Assembly (NCBI GenBank): GCA_947471745.1 | Contig: CANJKZ010000010.1 | Coordinates: 5,698,501 to 5,762,500, forward strand | DNA length: 64,000 bases | DNA from: Closterium sp. Naga37s-1 | Lineage: Eukaryota; Streptophyta; Zygnematophyceae; Desmidiales; Closteriaceae | Reading direction: 5' to 3' | In this document: in pieces, positions 48,324-58,544 of the stretch | Layout: every line of letters begins with the position of its first letter | Numbering within the stretch: position 1 is the first letter of the stretch | Made by a program: the position numbers and the translations under genes | The notes under the pieces: model-generated | What the model was told of the DNA's origin: nothing | Database searches by the model: none | The model's input: only the letters and a program-made list of their open reading frames with translations

Positions 48324-50477
48324 GTGCCTCCAGTGCCACCTACACCCCCTGCACCGCCTGCTCCGCCTGCTCCTCCTGCACCTCCTGCTCCTCCTGCTCC
48401 TCCCGCTCCTCCGAATCCTCCGACTCCTCCTGTTCCTGACGCGTGGGGTCACCATCGGCCCGTGCTCCAGTTATATTTGCCTGCCACTTTCGACGAGTGG
48501 TTGTCTGAACCGGACACACCCAAGGCTAGGCAAATCAATGGTCCGCCGACTGCACCTCGGTGGGGAAATCCTGAAGCCTGCACGTGGGACGAGTCGGCTG
48601 TGGGCGCCGACGATGACGTGGCCGCCGATAAACAACCCACATGCGACGGCGATGCTGGAGGCAACGGTGGAGTCGACGGTGAAGAGGGCGCCGAGGAGGA
48701 CGTGTTCCCAGATCGTGAAGCTACAGACGCGGACGACGACGGTGTGGAGTCTTGGTGGCGCGACGCACCACGCGAGAAGATGCCGATACCAACGTATCCG
48801 TCGATTAACAAAAAACGACCCCACCCCTCCTCTGAGAACCGAGATGCCCGCCCCCCCTCTCCCAGGCACAAGCCGACTCAACACAAACGGCAGCGCTACA
48901 CCGCCCAGGAGAAACTGAAGTGGCTCGTTCGGCTGGAGCTTGCTGCATCGATAAGCGAGGTCGCGCGGGAGTCCGGCATACACCGCAAATGCCTCACAGA
49001 GTGGAAAGACCAAGCGGAGGAGCTCAAGGCTGCACACAGTGCTCGGTGTCGACTTCATGGGCGCGGAAGGTCTTCCTGGTACAGACCCATGGAGATGAAG
49101 GTGTACGCCCAACTCCTGGACTGGCGACGCCGCGGTGTGGCAGTATCAGTCGGCCGGCTGCAAGACTGGTCAAAAGAGGTGATGAAGGTGTTGTTCCCGG
49201 ACGTCAAGTGGAAGGCGAGTCAGCGCTGGACGGAGCGGTTCCGCAAGCGGTGGAATCTCACCGTGCGCATGAAAACAAAGGTGGCGCAAAAGACACAGCA
49301 GCGTAAGTGCCTGTCCGTGCACTGTCATCCTATCGTGAAATTTTATCTTGTATTTCAGTACTTTCTTGCCCATGTTTGTTTATCTGTAGCGGTGCTCATC
49401 CGCCCTTTTAACCGTTCCTCCCTCCCCGTGCGCAGACGTGGCCAAGCAGTGCAAGGAATTTTGGCAGTTTGTCCGCGACGTACGCCACGACTACGACATC
49501 GACAATCGTTACATCATCAATGCCGACCAGACGCCTTTGTGGCTGGAGATGCCGGCGACTACCACGGTGGAGCAGACGGGCGTGAAGTCGGTGCCCATCC
49601 GCAGTGGTGGTTACCAGAAAGAGAGAGTCACTGTGATGCTGGCGTGCACGGCGACGGGCGAGAAGTTGAAGCCGTGGGTGTTTTTCAAGCGCAAGACCCT
49701 CCCAAAGGGTGACTTTCCGAACGGTAAGAAACTGCGTATGCGCGTGTTTCCGAGGGGAAAAACAAAAGTAAAATCTAACCACCGCTTGCTTGTATGCAGA
49801 TGTCGTGGTCGGTTGCCAAGCTAACGGGTGGATGGAGGCCTCGGGCGTAATCGAGTGGCTCGGTGCAGGCGTGGTGCCGTTCCTGAAACCGAAGTTCGGA
49901 TTGCAGAGCCGGAGCGCCATGCTAGTGCTCGACTCCTATCGTGGACACCTGACACCCGAAGTCAAGGCGAAGTTCGCGGAACTCAACATCGTGCCGGCGG
50001 TCATCCCAGCGGGATGCACGGCAGACTTGCAGCCGCTCGATGTGTCGGTCAACAAAAGCTTCAAGGCGAGTGTTCGGCAGCAGTACCAGACCTGGTTCGA
50101 GCAGGACGGCATGAACATCCTGACACCCGCAGGTACGCAAAAGTGTTCTCCCGTGACCGCTTCGTCTGTATGTCTGCCTGCTTGTGGACCCACGTGTTTC
50201 CCACCCCCGTGTATGTGGTGCAGGGAACATTAAGAAACCATCTCCGGAGGTGGTGCTCAAGTGGATTTCACGGGCGTGGAAAGCTGTGCCCGCCGACCTG
50301 ATTAAGAGAGCGTTCCTCACCTGCGGCATCAGCAATGCCCTTGACGGGAGTGAAGACGGACTGGTGCTGGCGCACCGGAGAGGTCAGCTATCCCACGAGG
50401 TAGAGGTTGATGACGACATCCAAGCAGACGGGTTCTTTGGCAACAACTCCACGAAGCCTGAGTCGGACGAGGAGTAG
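48324..50477 (+). CDS. Pogo/Tigger-like DDE transposase
   Basis: Four exons with matching phases: up to 49302, 49436-49733, 49800-50132 and 50224-50477. The start is not fixed: the frame is open from about 48220 without an ATG, and MAEFSGTHLL at 48250 is in another frame, so an upstream exon is likely. The N-terminal part is Pro-rich (PPAPPAPP), then acidic. A helix-turn-helix follows (QEKLKWLVRLELAASISEV, GIHRKCLTEW), then a second DNA-binding region (WTERFRKRWNL). The catalytic Asp residues lie in NADQTPLW, LVLDSYRGH and QPLDVSVNKSFK, with 35 residues between the last two. No stop or frameshift was seen, so it may still be active. Confidence 0.87.
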
Positions 50478-50645
50478 GCCTTAGGCTAGACTAAACTTAA
50501 AAATGTTGTGTAGGCTAGGATGCTAGTCTAATGTATTTGACTTGAAAGTTTTAGTTGAAATTTTTAGCTAGAGTAATGTAATTTGTACGAAGGTTGTAAA
50601 GAAAGTGAAAAAAACAACAGACATTCTTGTCTATACAGCAAGGGT

Positions 50646-50745
50646 GCGCTTATAATAAGTAAGGTTTTTTTAGAGGGTGCGCTTCTAATTGAGGATCGGC
50701 CATAAGCGCATTGCTCCAGATAGAAGCGCATGCGCTTAACATAGG
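50646..50745. repeat. Right subterminal repeats of the pogo-like element
   Basis: This contains GTGCGCTTATAATAAG, then GGGTGCGCTTCTAATTGAGG, then palindrome-like AAGCGCATGCGCTT near the TIR. The first two match the left end in direct, not inverted, orientation. Confidence 0.75.
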
Positions 50746-50779
50746 CCTGCGGTTATATCCGGGGCGATACGGTAACACT

Positions 50780-50793
50780 TGGTATTCAGAGCC
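50780..50793 (+). other. Gypsy primer-binding site, initiator tRNA-Met type
   Basis: TGGTATTCAGAGCC matches the usual plant tRNA-iMet primer site TGGTATCAGAGCC with one extra T. It lies two bases after the inferred LTR end, where minus-strand DNA synthesis would start. Confidence 0.7.
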
Positions 50794-50956
50794 TACGATC
50801 TCTTCTCGGACCGCACCCACACCTTCGTTTCCCCACTATCTCAATTTTTTTGGGGGGGTAGACGTCAGTGACACAGCACCGCCGCTCGTAGTGCTCTCTC
50901 GTAAGCACGCACGGCCACGACAGAGGCTCTCGCTGAGCTCGCCCGACACCCCCGCC

Positions 50957-51680
50957 ATGGCCGAATTCACGCTCGCGACATTGACACAGGAGCAGCTCGA
51001 CCGTCTCGTGCGTCAACTCGAGGATTCGGCACTCGAAATCGCGACACTCACGGCGGAACGTGACTCCGCCCGCCAGCAATCAACGGTGAATGCACCAGCT
51101 CCATCACAAGCACCCGCAAATGCACCTGCACAATCAGAAAAACCGATCGTCATCTCATCAGGCACACCGACGCAAAACGACAGCGTGGGACAACGCTCAG
51201 GCGCAGCCAGTGATGGCGCCGCTCAATCGATGCCTGGCATGGAGAAAAATCGGGCCGCACCAAGCCCGCGTGGGCCTCGCGAAGCTCGTCGGCACGTGGA
51301 GTTTGCAGCAACAAGTGGCAACCACGACATCATGGCACCAATGCCACTCAAGCCGCAGCGCCCGCCCTGTTTCGATCCAAGCCAACGTGGAGGTCCGACG
51401 GTTCAGTCGTGGGTTTTCACGATGAACGTCTTCTTTGACGCGAATTACGTCGAGTCGGACGCAGTGAAGATTCGCTACACTGTTTCGCTGCTGAGGGGCC
51501 CCGCCATGGACTGGTGGGGAGTCATCGTGACGTCGCCACGCGCCTACGAGCCACCGTCGCAAGAGGAAGGGCCCACGGGTCCAGCCGTCACCTGTAGTTC
51601 ACTCTGCGAAACAGCCCAACACAGCACGTGGGATGCGTGGTGCGCAGGGCTTCGGGCGCGCTTCGAGCCGATCGCGGCTT
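50957..51680 (+). pseudogene. Gypsy gag, 5' part, interrupted by the LINE
   Basis: Gag starts at ATG 50957 in a good context (CCGCCATGGCC). A coiled-coil-like N-terminus (LTQEQLDRLVRQLE) is followed by an Ala/Pro/Ser-rich linker and the retrotrans_gag domain (WVFTMNVFFDANYV, LLRGPAMDWWG, WDAWCAGLRARFEPI). The frame is broken by the LINE insertion after GCGGCTT and resumes at 54128. It is otherwise intact to this point. Confidence 0.88.
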
Positions 51681-54127
51681 TTTTGTTTTTTATGCAATGA
51701 TACACTATAACAGGTGTACAGAGCATTGACAGTCGTAACTGTGTTCTTAGGGGAGCACCGCAGCAACGGGCGCAAAGGGGTACCCCTCAAGCGGGACTAT
51801 GGTGGTTGATGTGTCAGCTTCGGGTTGTCCCATACTGGGCTGAAACAGCTCCTCCACGTCGGCGCCGATGCCTTGCTGCAGATTCGTCTCATCACCACCG
51901 CCTCGTCAGCATCCAGGAAACTCCACTCGCTACCGCCGCTCGTTGCACACCGCTTCTTGGCAGCCACTTGCTTGGCCAAGCAGTAAACCCTCGCATGAGC
52001 GACAAACTTGACCACCGCTTGCCGCACCACCCGTTTCGGTTGAAATTTGATGTCTCGGTTTATCGCGTCACACCTTGCCAACCACACTTGGTGGAGTGTG
52101 GTGCCAATGAACGAGCTCTCCGGAAATCCCGACCGTGAGCTCCTCTGCATGAACAGCATATCCTCGAGCCCTTGCCAGTCATGTTGCGGGTTCATAGCAG
52201 CCAGCCCACTCCGCAAGAAACCCACCACCTTCTGAATTGCCGGGCAGCCGAGCAGGCAGTGCTCCGGTGTCTCCTCTCCTTGGCAGTGCGGGCAGACCAC
52301 TTTGTTCCTCATAAAAAAGAGACGTTCCCCCACCTGCAGATTTCTACAGTGGAGTCGCAGGAGCACATCTCTTGCCCGGGAAGGTGTGGCAAGAGAGTCC
52401 CTTTCTTTGATGACCCTCTTCCACTCAATGACTCTTCCGTCCCCAACCCATCTCCGTTGCTCTTTTACAACGCCTGCCGAGCTGACGAGGGTTTTCCTGA
52501 TCTCCCGCAGCGGCAGCACTTCCTCTCCTTCACCTAGCTTCGACTGAAGTAATTTAGTGCGCGCTTCGCCCATCGTCCCCAGCACCTTGTTCCCTCGAGT
52601 CGCCAACGGCACCCCACTCTGAAGACTGAAATTCACCGTCAGGTTCTCCCCCTCGCACACTGTAAACGTTCCTTCTCCGCTTACCGCGCACAGCCTTCCC
52701 ACCACTTTTTCCCCAGCAGCTTCTCTAACTTTCCACGTTGTGTGGCATGCAGGCGTCCTGCCCTGATGCCTCAGGAGAGGAACCTTGGCGACCACCTCCT
52801 CGCTTGTCAGATTTTCCAGTATCAGTTCTCTCCACCGGGCCGGCGCCGCCCCGAATGCTTTCAGCGCCAGTTTTGCCGCGTCGCTGCTTCCGAGTTCCCT
52901 TGCCAGCACCTCCTCACTTTTAAGCGCCCGACCGCCGCTACTCAGCCGCTACACCAGATCCCCCATCGTCAGGTCCAGTAAGCAGCTCGTCCCCTTCTGG
53001 TTCCCGAAGGGGCTGGCGCCCCTGAAAGGTATGCGCCGATTGAACGCCAGCCGCTCCCGCTCCACCTCCCACCGATTCGTCGGCTCCGGGGAAAGATAGA
53101 AGGGTGAGTCCCAGAAGGTTTGCACCATCTCCTTCCACCGTCTGCTCCCTCCTTTCCACTGCCTGAGCAGGGACTTGTGTGCGAAGACCGAGTCCAGCCC
53201 TTGAGGCATTCCTGCCGCACATGAGGTCAGCCACCGTTTGACCGGGTTATCCTGCAGCATCATTCTCCCGACATTTTGTACTGTCGAACCTCTTCTTGGG
53301 GCACAGCAGTCCCAGCCCCCCTTCCTCTCTGGGAGTGCACATCAGCTCGTAGTTCCAGAGGATGAAGACCTTCTCGTCTGTCGCCTGCCCTCCTGACACG
53401 AATCTGTGACAGATCCGCTTGATCTTCGTCCAGATCTCCTCCGGAGGTGGGTAGATGTACGCTTGGAATAGAAATATCGGCGTGATGTAGCCGTTGATGA
53501 TTGTGACCCTTGCCGACGTCGTCATGTGTTGAACTTCCCATTTCGCTAACTCCTTCCGTGCCTTATCAAGCGCCTTCTCCCAGGATGGCAGCGGGTCACC
53601 ATTTGGCGTTATCCATACCCCCAGAAGCCGCTCCGGCTCCCCCTTGTCAGCCCATTTGAATTGCAGGTCTGGCGGCGGCAGCTTCCCCCTGTTTTTTCCC
53701 AGCGGAAGCAGCACCGTCTTGTCGAGGTTGAACTTTAGGCCTGATTCGTTCCCGAAGTCATCCAAGACCTTCGCCGCTACCGACACCTGATCCGCGCCCC
53801 GCAGAAGCAGCGACGTATCGTCTGCGTAACCCAGGTATGTTAGCTTTTCCATGTCCCTTCGTCCGACACCCAGCTTTCGTCTTGACAGCTCCTGACATAG
53901 CGGCTCCACCGCGCAATGGAAGAGGTACGGAGCCAGGGGACAACCTTGCCGCACTCCCTTCTTAACTGCAACTGCTTCCCCTGACCAACCGTTCAGGTGC
54001 ACCCTTGTGCCTGTCTCCTTGTGCAGCCCTTTTGCCCAAGACACAAACAACTCCGTGATGCCCGTTCTCCTCAGCGTGTGAAAGAGAAAAGGCCTCGATA
54101 TAGAGTCGAAGGCTTTGCGGAAGGCCT
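51681..54127 (-). mobile_element. 5'-truncated LINE (non-LTR retrotransposon) in Gypsy gag
   Basis: A 12-bp target duplication CGATCGCGGCTT flanks it (51669-51680 and 54128-54139). On its own strand it starts inside the reverse transcriptase (AFRKAFDS) and ends in an A-rich tail (AAAAAACAAAA) at 51681. Truncation at the 5' end, a tail and a target duplication are the signature of target-primed reverse transcription. Confidence 0.93.
51797..54127 (-). pseudogene. LINE ORF2 remnant, reverse transcriptase and C-terminal zinc finger
   Basis: From 54127 downward the frames give AFDSISRPFLF, then GVRQGCPLAPYLF, then the catalytic GYADDTSLLL near 53830, then thumb sequence (LLGVWITPNGDPLPSW). After frame changes near 53260 and 52920 the product continues to a CCHC finger CPHCQGEETPEHCLLGC near 52270 and stops at 51797. 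The endonuclease and ORF1 are absent through truncation. It is not functional. Confidence 0.88.
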
Positions 54128-54561
54128 CGATCGCGGCTTCTATTTCAGCGCGTCAGAAACTGCGTACTTGGCGGCAACTCGGGTCGGTTCAAGACTACAC
54201 GAGTGGTTTTCTCGCATTATGCGAGCAAGTCGGCTACATGCACGAGGCGGAGCGGGTGGACCGTTACGTCGGAGGGCTGAAGCCGGACATCTCGCACGAG
54301 ATCATGCTATGCGGGCTCTCGAACTTCAACGAGATTCTCGCGCTCGCCGAGAAAATCGACATTTTGCGCCGTCCGAGATCGGGGTCCTACTACGGACATC
54401 GTCCTCCGGGACCGATCGAGCACGCCACCGTACACGCCGTTGCGACGAATGCAGCTGCCGCACCGTTTAAGGGGCGCTTCTTTGCTTGCAATAGGCCGGG
54501 CCATCGCAAGAGTGAATGCCCAGAGGAGCTGAGGCGCCGCGGAGCAGAGCAGGGGAGGTAG
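54128..54561 (+). pseudogene. Gypsy gag, 3' part
   Basis: Gag continues with SARQKLRTWRQLGSVQDY, GLKPDISHEIMLCGL and a zinc knuckle at about 54480-54525. The knuckle reads FFACNRPGHRKSEC; the usual first Cys is replaced by Phe, so it is a defective CX2CX4HX4C. It ends at 54561, in a frame +1 relative to pol, and overlaps the pol frame by about 45 bases. Confidence 0.86.
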
Positions 54562-56896
54562 TCTCCAAGGCAGGGAAACGCCAGCAGTCAGTAGGAATCG
54601 GGTCAACTACTGACGAGACTGCCTACTCGCCCAACCACACCGACCCTCACCGAGTCACAGTACCGATTCATGCTATCGATCGGGCTCGGACGAATAAGGA
54701 GGGTACAGTGACGGATTGCCCAGTACTGATCCACGGGAAAATACAGGGAGCGGCAGTGAAGGTTTTTATCGACGGAGGAGCAAGTCACAGTTTAGTTAAT
54801 ACCGCAACCGCACGAAAACTGCAACTGACACTTAGCCGTTGTTTACCTGAGATAGACGCACGCTTAGTTGACGGCACGCCACTGGCCATACAGGAGAGGG
54901 TGGAGAGAGTCAAAGTCCGCTGCGGGGGAAATTTCGGATTTACACAGGAAATGCTCGCGACGACACTGGATGGACACGACATTTTACTGGGACGTGATTG
55001 GCTGCGACGGTATAACCCGCGAATCGACTGGACGACGGGTAGCTGCACTGTACGAAGTAGTGGTAACTGGGTTGAACTACCTCACTGGCAGTCGCCTGAG
55101 TCTTCAACGGTACACGTCGACGCCGTCACCATGAAACGGGCTGTCGCTGCTGGAGCTGACGTGTACGCAGTAGACATTTCAGTAGTAGAAGGAGCAGAAC
55201 AGCCGAGTGATTTCACGAAACTGCTGGCAGCAGTACCGCCCGAACTACAGGAACTGTTGAAACGATACCCCGTGATTTTTCCCGACGACTTACCAAAAGG
55301 ACTGCCACCTCAGCGAGCACATGACCATCGAATAGAATTAGAACCGGGGGCGCAACCAACTGTACAGCGCCAGTTCAGACTGACACAGCCCGAGCTCGAC
55401 GAACTGAGGAAGCAGTTAGATTACTTATTAGAGAAGAAATTCATCCGACCGAGCTCGTCACCGTTCGCCGCACCAATACTGTTCACGCCAAAAAAAGACG
55501 GAGGGTTTCGCATGTGTATCGACTACAGAGCACTGAACAGGGTAACAGTCAAGTCGCGATACCCCATTCCTCGGGCCGACGAACTGATAGACCAACTGCG
55601 AACAGCACGAGTCTTTTCGAAAAATTACTTACGCGGAGGTTACCACCAGATTCGGGTCGAACCATCGGACTGCGTAAAAACATCATTTAGAACTAGGTAT
55701 GGGTCATTCGAGTACACCGTGATGCCATTCGGGCTGACCAACGCACCGGCGACTTTTCAAATGACCATGAACGAGGCGTTTAGGCCGCTCTTAGATAAAT
55801 GTGTGATAGTTTACCTCGACGACATCCTCGTTTACAGTCAGGACAAGCAGCAGCACTTAGCAGATCTGGAAGCAGTGTTTAAGGTTTTAGACGAGCACAG
55901 ATTACTGACCAAGGGTTCCAAGTGCGAGTTCTTCCAGGATAGGTTAGAATTTTTGGGGCACGTTATTTCGGAGGCTGGAGTTGAAATCGACCCAAAGAAG
56001 CTGGACACGGTAAACGCGTGGCACCCCCCGACGAACATCACGGAGCTGCAGAGCTTTTTAGGGTTCGTTAATTATGTGCGTCGGTTCGTCCCCGATATGG
56101 CACGGTTAACTGCCCCACTGACGGATTTACTGCGGAAGGGGGTTACTTTTACGTGGGGGGAGAAAGAGCATGCTGCCCTAAAAACTGTTCTCTGTTCACC
56201 GCCCGTACTGCGCATCGCTGACCCACACCGCCCATTCGAAGTAGTGACCGACGCAAGCGACATCGCCATCGGAGCCGTACTGCTACAGGACTTCGGCAAC
56301 GACCTACAGCCCATCGCATATGAGTCACGAAAACTGCATCCGCTCGAGAAAAATTACCCGATACATGACCGCGAAATGCTTGCGATCGTGCACGCGTTCA
56401 AAGTATGGCGCTGTTACTTGACCGGCGCAGACGTGACAGTACGGACAGACCATAAATCACTACAGTACCTTCGCGCACAGCCACACCTCAACCCACGACA
56501 GATTCGCTGGCTCGATTTTCTCGAGTCCAATTTTCACTACACGGTCACCTACAAAAAGGGAGCCTCAAACATCGCCGACGCACTGACCCGCCCCACAGCC
56601 CAGATCCACGCAATACTACTCGCCCAGACCAGTCCCCTACTGACAGGCCTATTTACCCACGGGTACCAAACGGATCCATTCTTCACAGGAGGAAATTCGC
56701 AGCAGTTCGCAGCAGCAAGAGGAGTCTATTACGTAAAAGCCGGGACCGACCGCATTTGGGTACCTGGGGAATTACTGTTACAGGAGGCACACGACGGAGT
56801 TACCTCGGGACATTTCGGAGTAGAAAAAACACGGCAGCAGCTGCAGCGGTATTACTACTGGCCCGAAATGTTGATCGACGTACAACGACACGCGAC
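54516..56896 (+). pseudogene. Gypsy pol: protease, RT, RNase H, integrase start
   Basis: Protease shows FIDGGASHSLV. Reverse transcriptase runs from about 55320 (IRPSSSPFAAPILF, CIDYRALNRVT, MPFGLTNAPATF, and YLDDILVYS near 55810). The motif normally FSKLDLRSGYHQI here reads FSKNYLRGGYHQI, so the first catalytic Asp is Tyr and polymerase activity should be lost. RNase H follows (TDASDIAIGAVLLQ, REMLAIVHAF, RTDHKSLQYL). The integrase zinc domain starts (GHFGVEKT, YYYWPEM) and is cut at 56896 by the Copia. Pol is -1 relative to gag, so either a frameshift site or an old indel separates them. Confidence 0.9.
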
Positions 56897-57022
56897 TGTC
56901 AAACATTTATGCTATAGTCTTTCTAGGCTGTAGTGGGGTAGACAGTATGGGGTACAGTTTTCTAGGGTTACATATTTGTACCCAACTCATTTCCTAGTCC
57001 ATCATTCCTCGTTATTCTCACA
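56897..57022 (+). repeat. Copia 5' LTR, 126 bp
   Basis: It starts TGTCAAACATTTATGC and ends TTATTCTCACA. It matches the 3' LTR at 125 of 126 positions by eye, the difference being CAGTTTT here. The LTR is unusually short even for Copia. Confidence 0.97.
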
Positions 57023-57033
57023 TGGTATAGAGC
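57023..57033 (+). other. Copia primer-binding site
   Basis: TGGTATAGAGC directly follows the LTR and resembles the tRNA-iMet site TGGTATCAGAGC with one C missing. Confidence 0.65.
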
Positions 57034-57109
57034 AGGTTCCCTAGTGGGACCGTTTCTTCCTAAGGGCCCACCATTACAATTTTTTTTCCTAACCTGCCCG
57101 AAGCGCGCT

Positions 57110-57625
57110 TCGCGCTCTGACCTGCCCTACCCTTTCGCGCCCCCTTAGCGGCCTGCCCTGCTCTTGAGGCCCGTCGCGGCCCCCCTTTGCGGCCCCTTCG
57201 AGGCCCCTTAGCGGCCTCCCTTCGCGGCCCCTTAGCGGCCCCTTCGCGGCCCCTTCACGGCCCCTTAGCGGCCCCATCACTGCCCCTTAGCGGCCCCTTC
57301 GCGGCCCCTTCGCGGCCCCTTCGCGGCCCCTTCGCGGCCCCCTCACGGCCCCTTAGTGGCCCCTTCGCGGCCCCTTCACGGCCCCTTCGCGGCCCATTCA
57401 CGGCCCCTTCGCGGCCCCTTCGCGGCCCCTTCGCGGCCCCCCCTCGCGGCCCCCTTCGCGGCCCCTTCGCGGCCCCGCCCCGCTGCCCGTAGCGGCCCCG
57501 CCTCGTCGCCAGTCGCGGCCCCGCCCCGTCGCCAGTCGCGGCCCCGCCCTGTCGCCAGTCGCGGCCCCGCCCCGTCGCCAGTCGCGGCCCCGCCCCGTCG
57601 CCAGTCGCGGCCCCGCCCCGTCGCA
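57110..57625. repeat. Copia leader repeat rich in CGGCCCCTT
   Basis: Short tandem units of CGGCCCCTTCG and CGGCCCCTTAG, then CGTCGCCAGTCGCGGCCC-type units, fill the place where gag is expected. All frames give Pro/Arg/Ala-rich low-complexity translations. Confidence 0.88.
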
Positions 57626-57783
57626 CCTGCCTCGTCGCGACGCCTCAGCGGGACCCGCGCGTCGCCCCCGCCTCGTCGCGACGCCCCTGCGGGACCCGCG
57701 AGGCGTGGCTCCTGCGCGTCGCGACGCCCCTGCGGGACCCGCGTGGCGTCGCCCCTGCCCGTCGCGGCGGCCTGCCCTAACCC

Positions 57784-58385
57784 GCGCCCTGGAGCAGCCG
57801 CCACTGCAGCAGCCGCCCCTGGAGCAGCCGCCCCTGCAGCAGCCGCCCCTGGAGCAGCCGCCACTGCAGCAGCCGCCCCTGGAGCAGCCGCCCCTGCGGC
57901 AGCCGCCCTTGGAGCAGCCGTCCCTGAAGCAGCCGCCCCTGGAACAGCCGCCACTGCATCAGCCGCCCCTGGAACAGCCGCCCCTGCAGCAGCCGCCCCT
58001 GGAGCAGCCGCCCCTGCAGCAGCCGCCCCTGGAGCAGCCGCCCCTGCAGCAGCCGCCCCTGGAGCAGACGCCCCTGCAGCAGCCGCCCCTGGAGCAGCCG
58101 CCCCTGCAGCAGCCGCCCCTGGAGCAGCCGTCCCTGAAGCAGCCGCCCCTGGAGCAGCCGCCACTGCAGCAGCCGCCCCTGGAACAGCCGCCCCTGCAGC
58201 AGCCGCCCCTGCAGCAGCCGCCCCTGCAGCAGCCGCCCCTGGAGCAGCCGCCACTGCAGCAGCCGCCCCTGGAGCAGCCGCCCCTGCAGCAGCCGCCCCT
58301 GGAGCAGCCGCCCCTGCAACAGCCCCCCCTGGAGCAGCCGCCCCTGCAGCAGCCGCCCCTGGAGCAGCCGCCCCTGCAGCTGCTG
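57784..58385. repeat. Copia internal 30-bp repeat
   Basis: About 20 copies of a 30-bp unit built from GCAGCCGCCCCTGGAGCAGC. Frames read (PLEQPPLQQP)n, (AAAPGAAAPA)n or Leu/Gly/Arg-rich strings. It lies just before the pol frame. Confidence 0.93.
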
Positions 58386-58544
58386 CGGAGCCCTCGCCCT
58401 GCAGTGGTAGCGGCCTCGCCGTTGCCGCCGTCGTACGCCTGCCCTTCTCGCCACAAGTGAGCACTGCCCTGCCCGTACTGCTGTTACTGCTGCTCTTGCT
58501 GCTCCTGCTCTTTCTACTGCTACTGCTGCTCCTGGCGTGGCCAG

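Larger units (their letters stand above)
47693..50774 (+). mobile_element. Pogo-like (Tc1/mariner superfamily) DNA transposon, 3.08 kb
   Basis: Terminal inverted repeats of 29 bp match at 25 positions: 47693-47721 begins TACCGTATTACCCCGG and 50746-50774 is its complement with CG in place of TA. The ends start and finish with TA, the expected target duplication. It encodes a spliced DDE transposase in the plus direction. It inserted at a TA four or so bases from the end of the Gypsy 5' LTR. Confidence 0.88.

Noticed and set aside
47723..50694. Direct repeats at 47.73 and 50.65 kb as a pair of LTRs
   Set aside because: True inverted TIRs lie outside them with TA ends, and the enclosed gene is a DDE transposase, so they are subterminal repeats of a DNA transposon.
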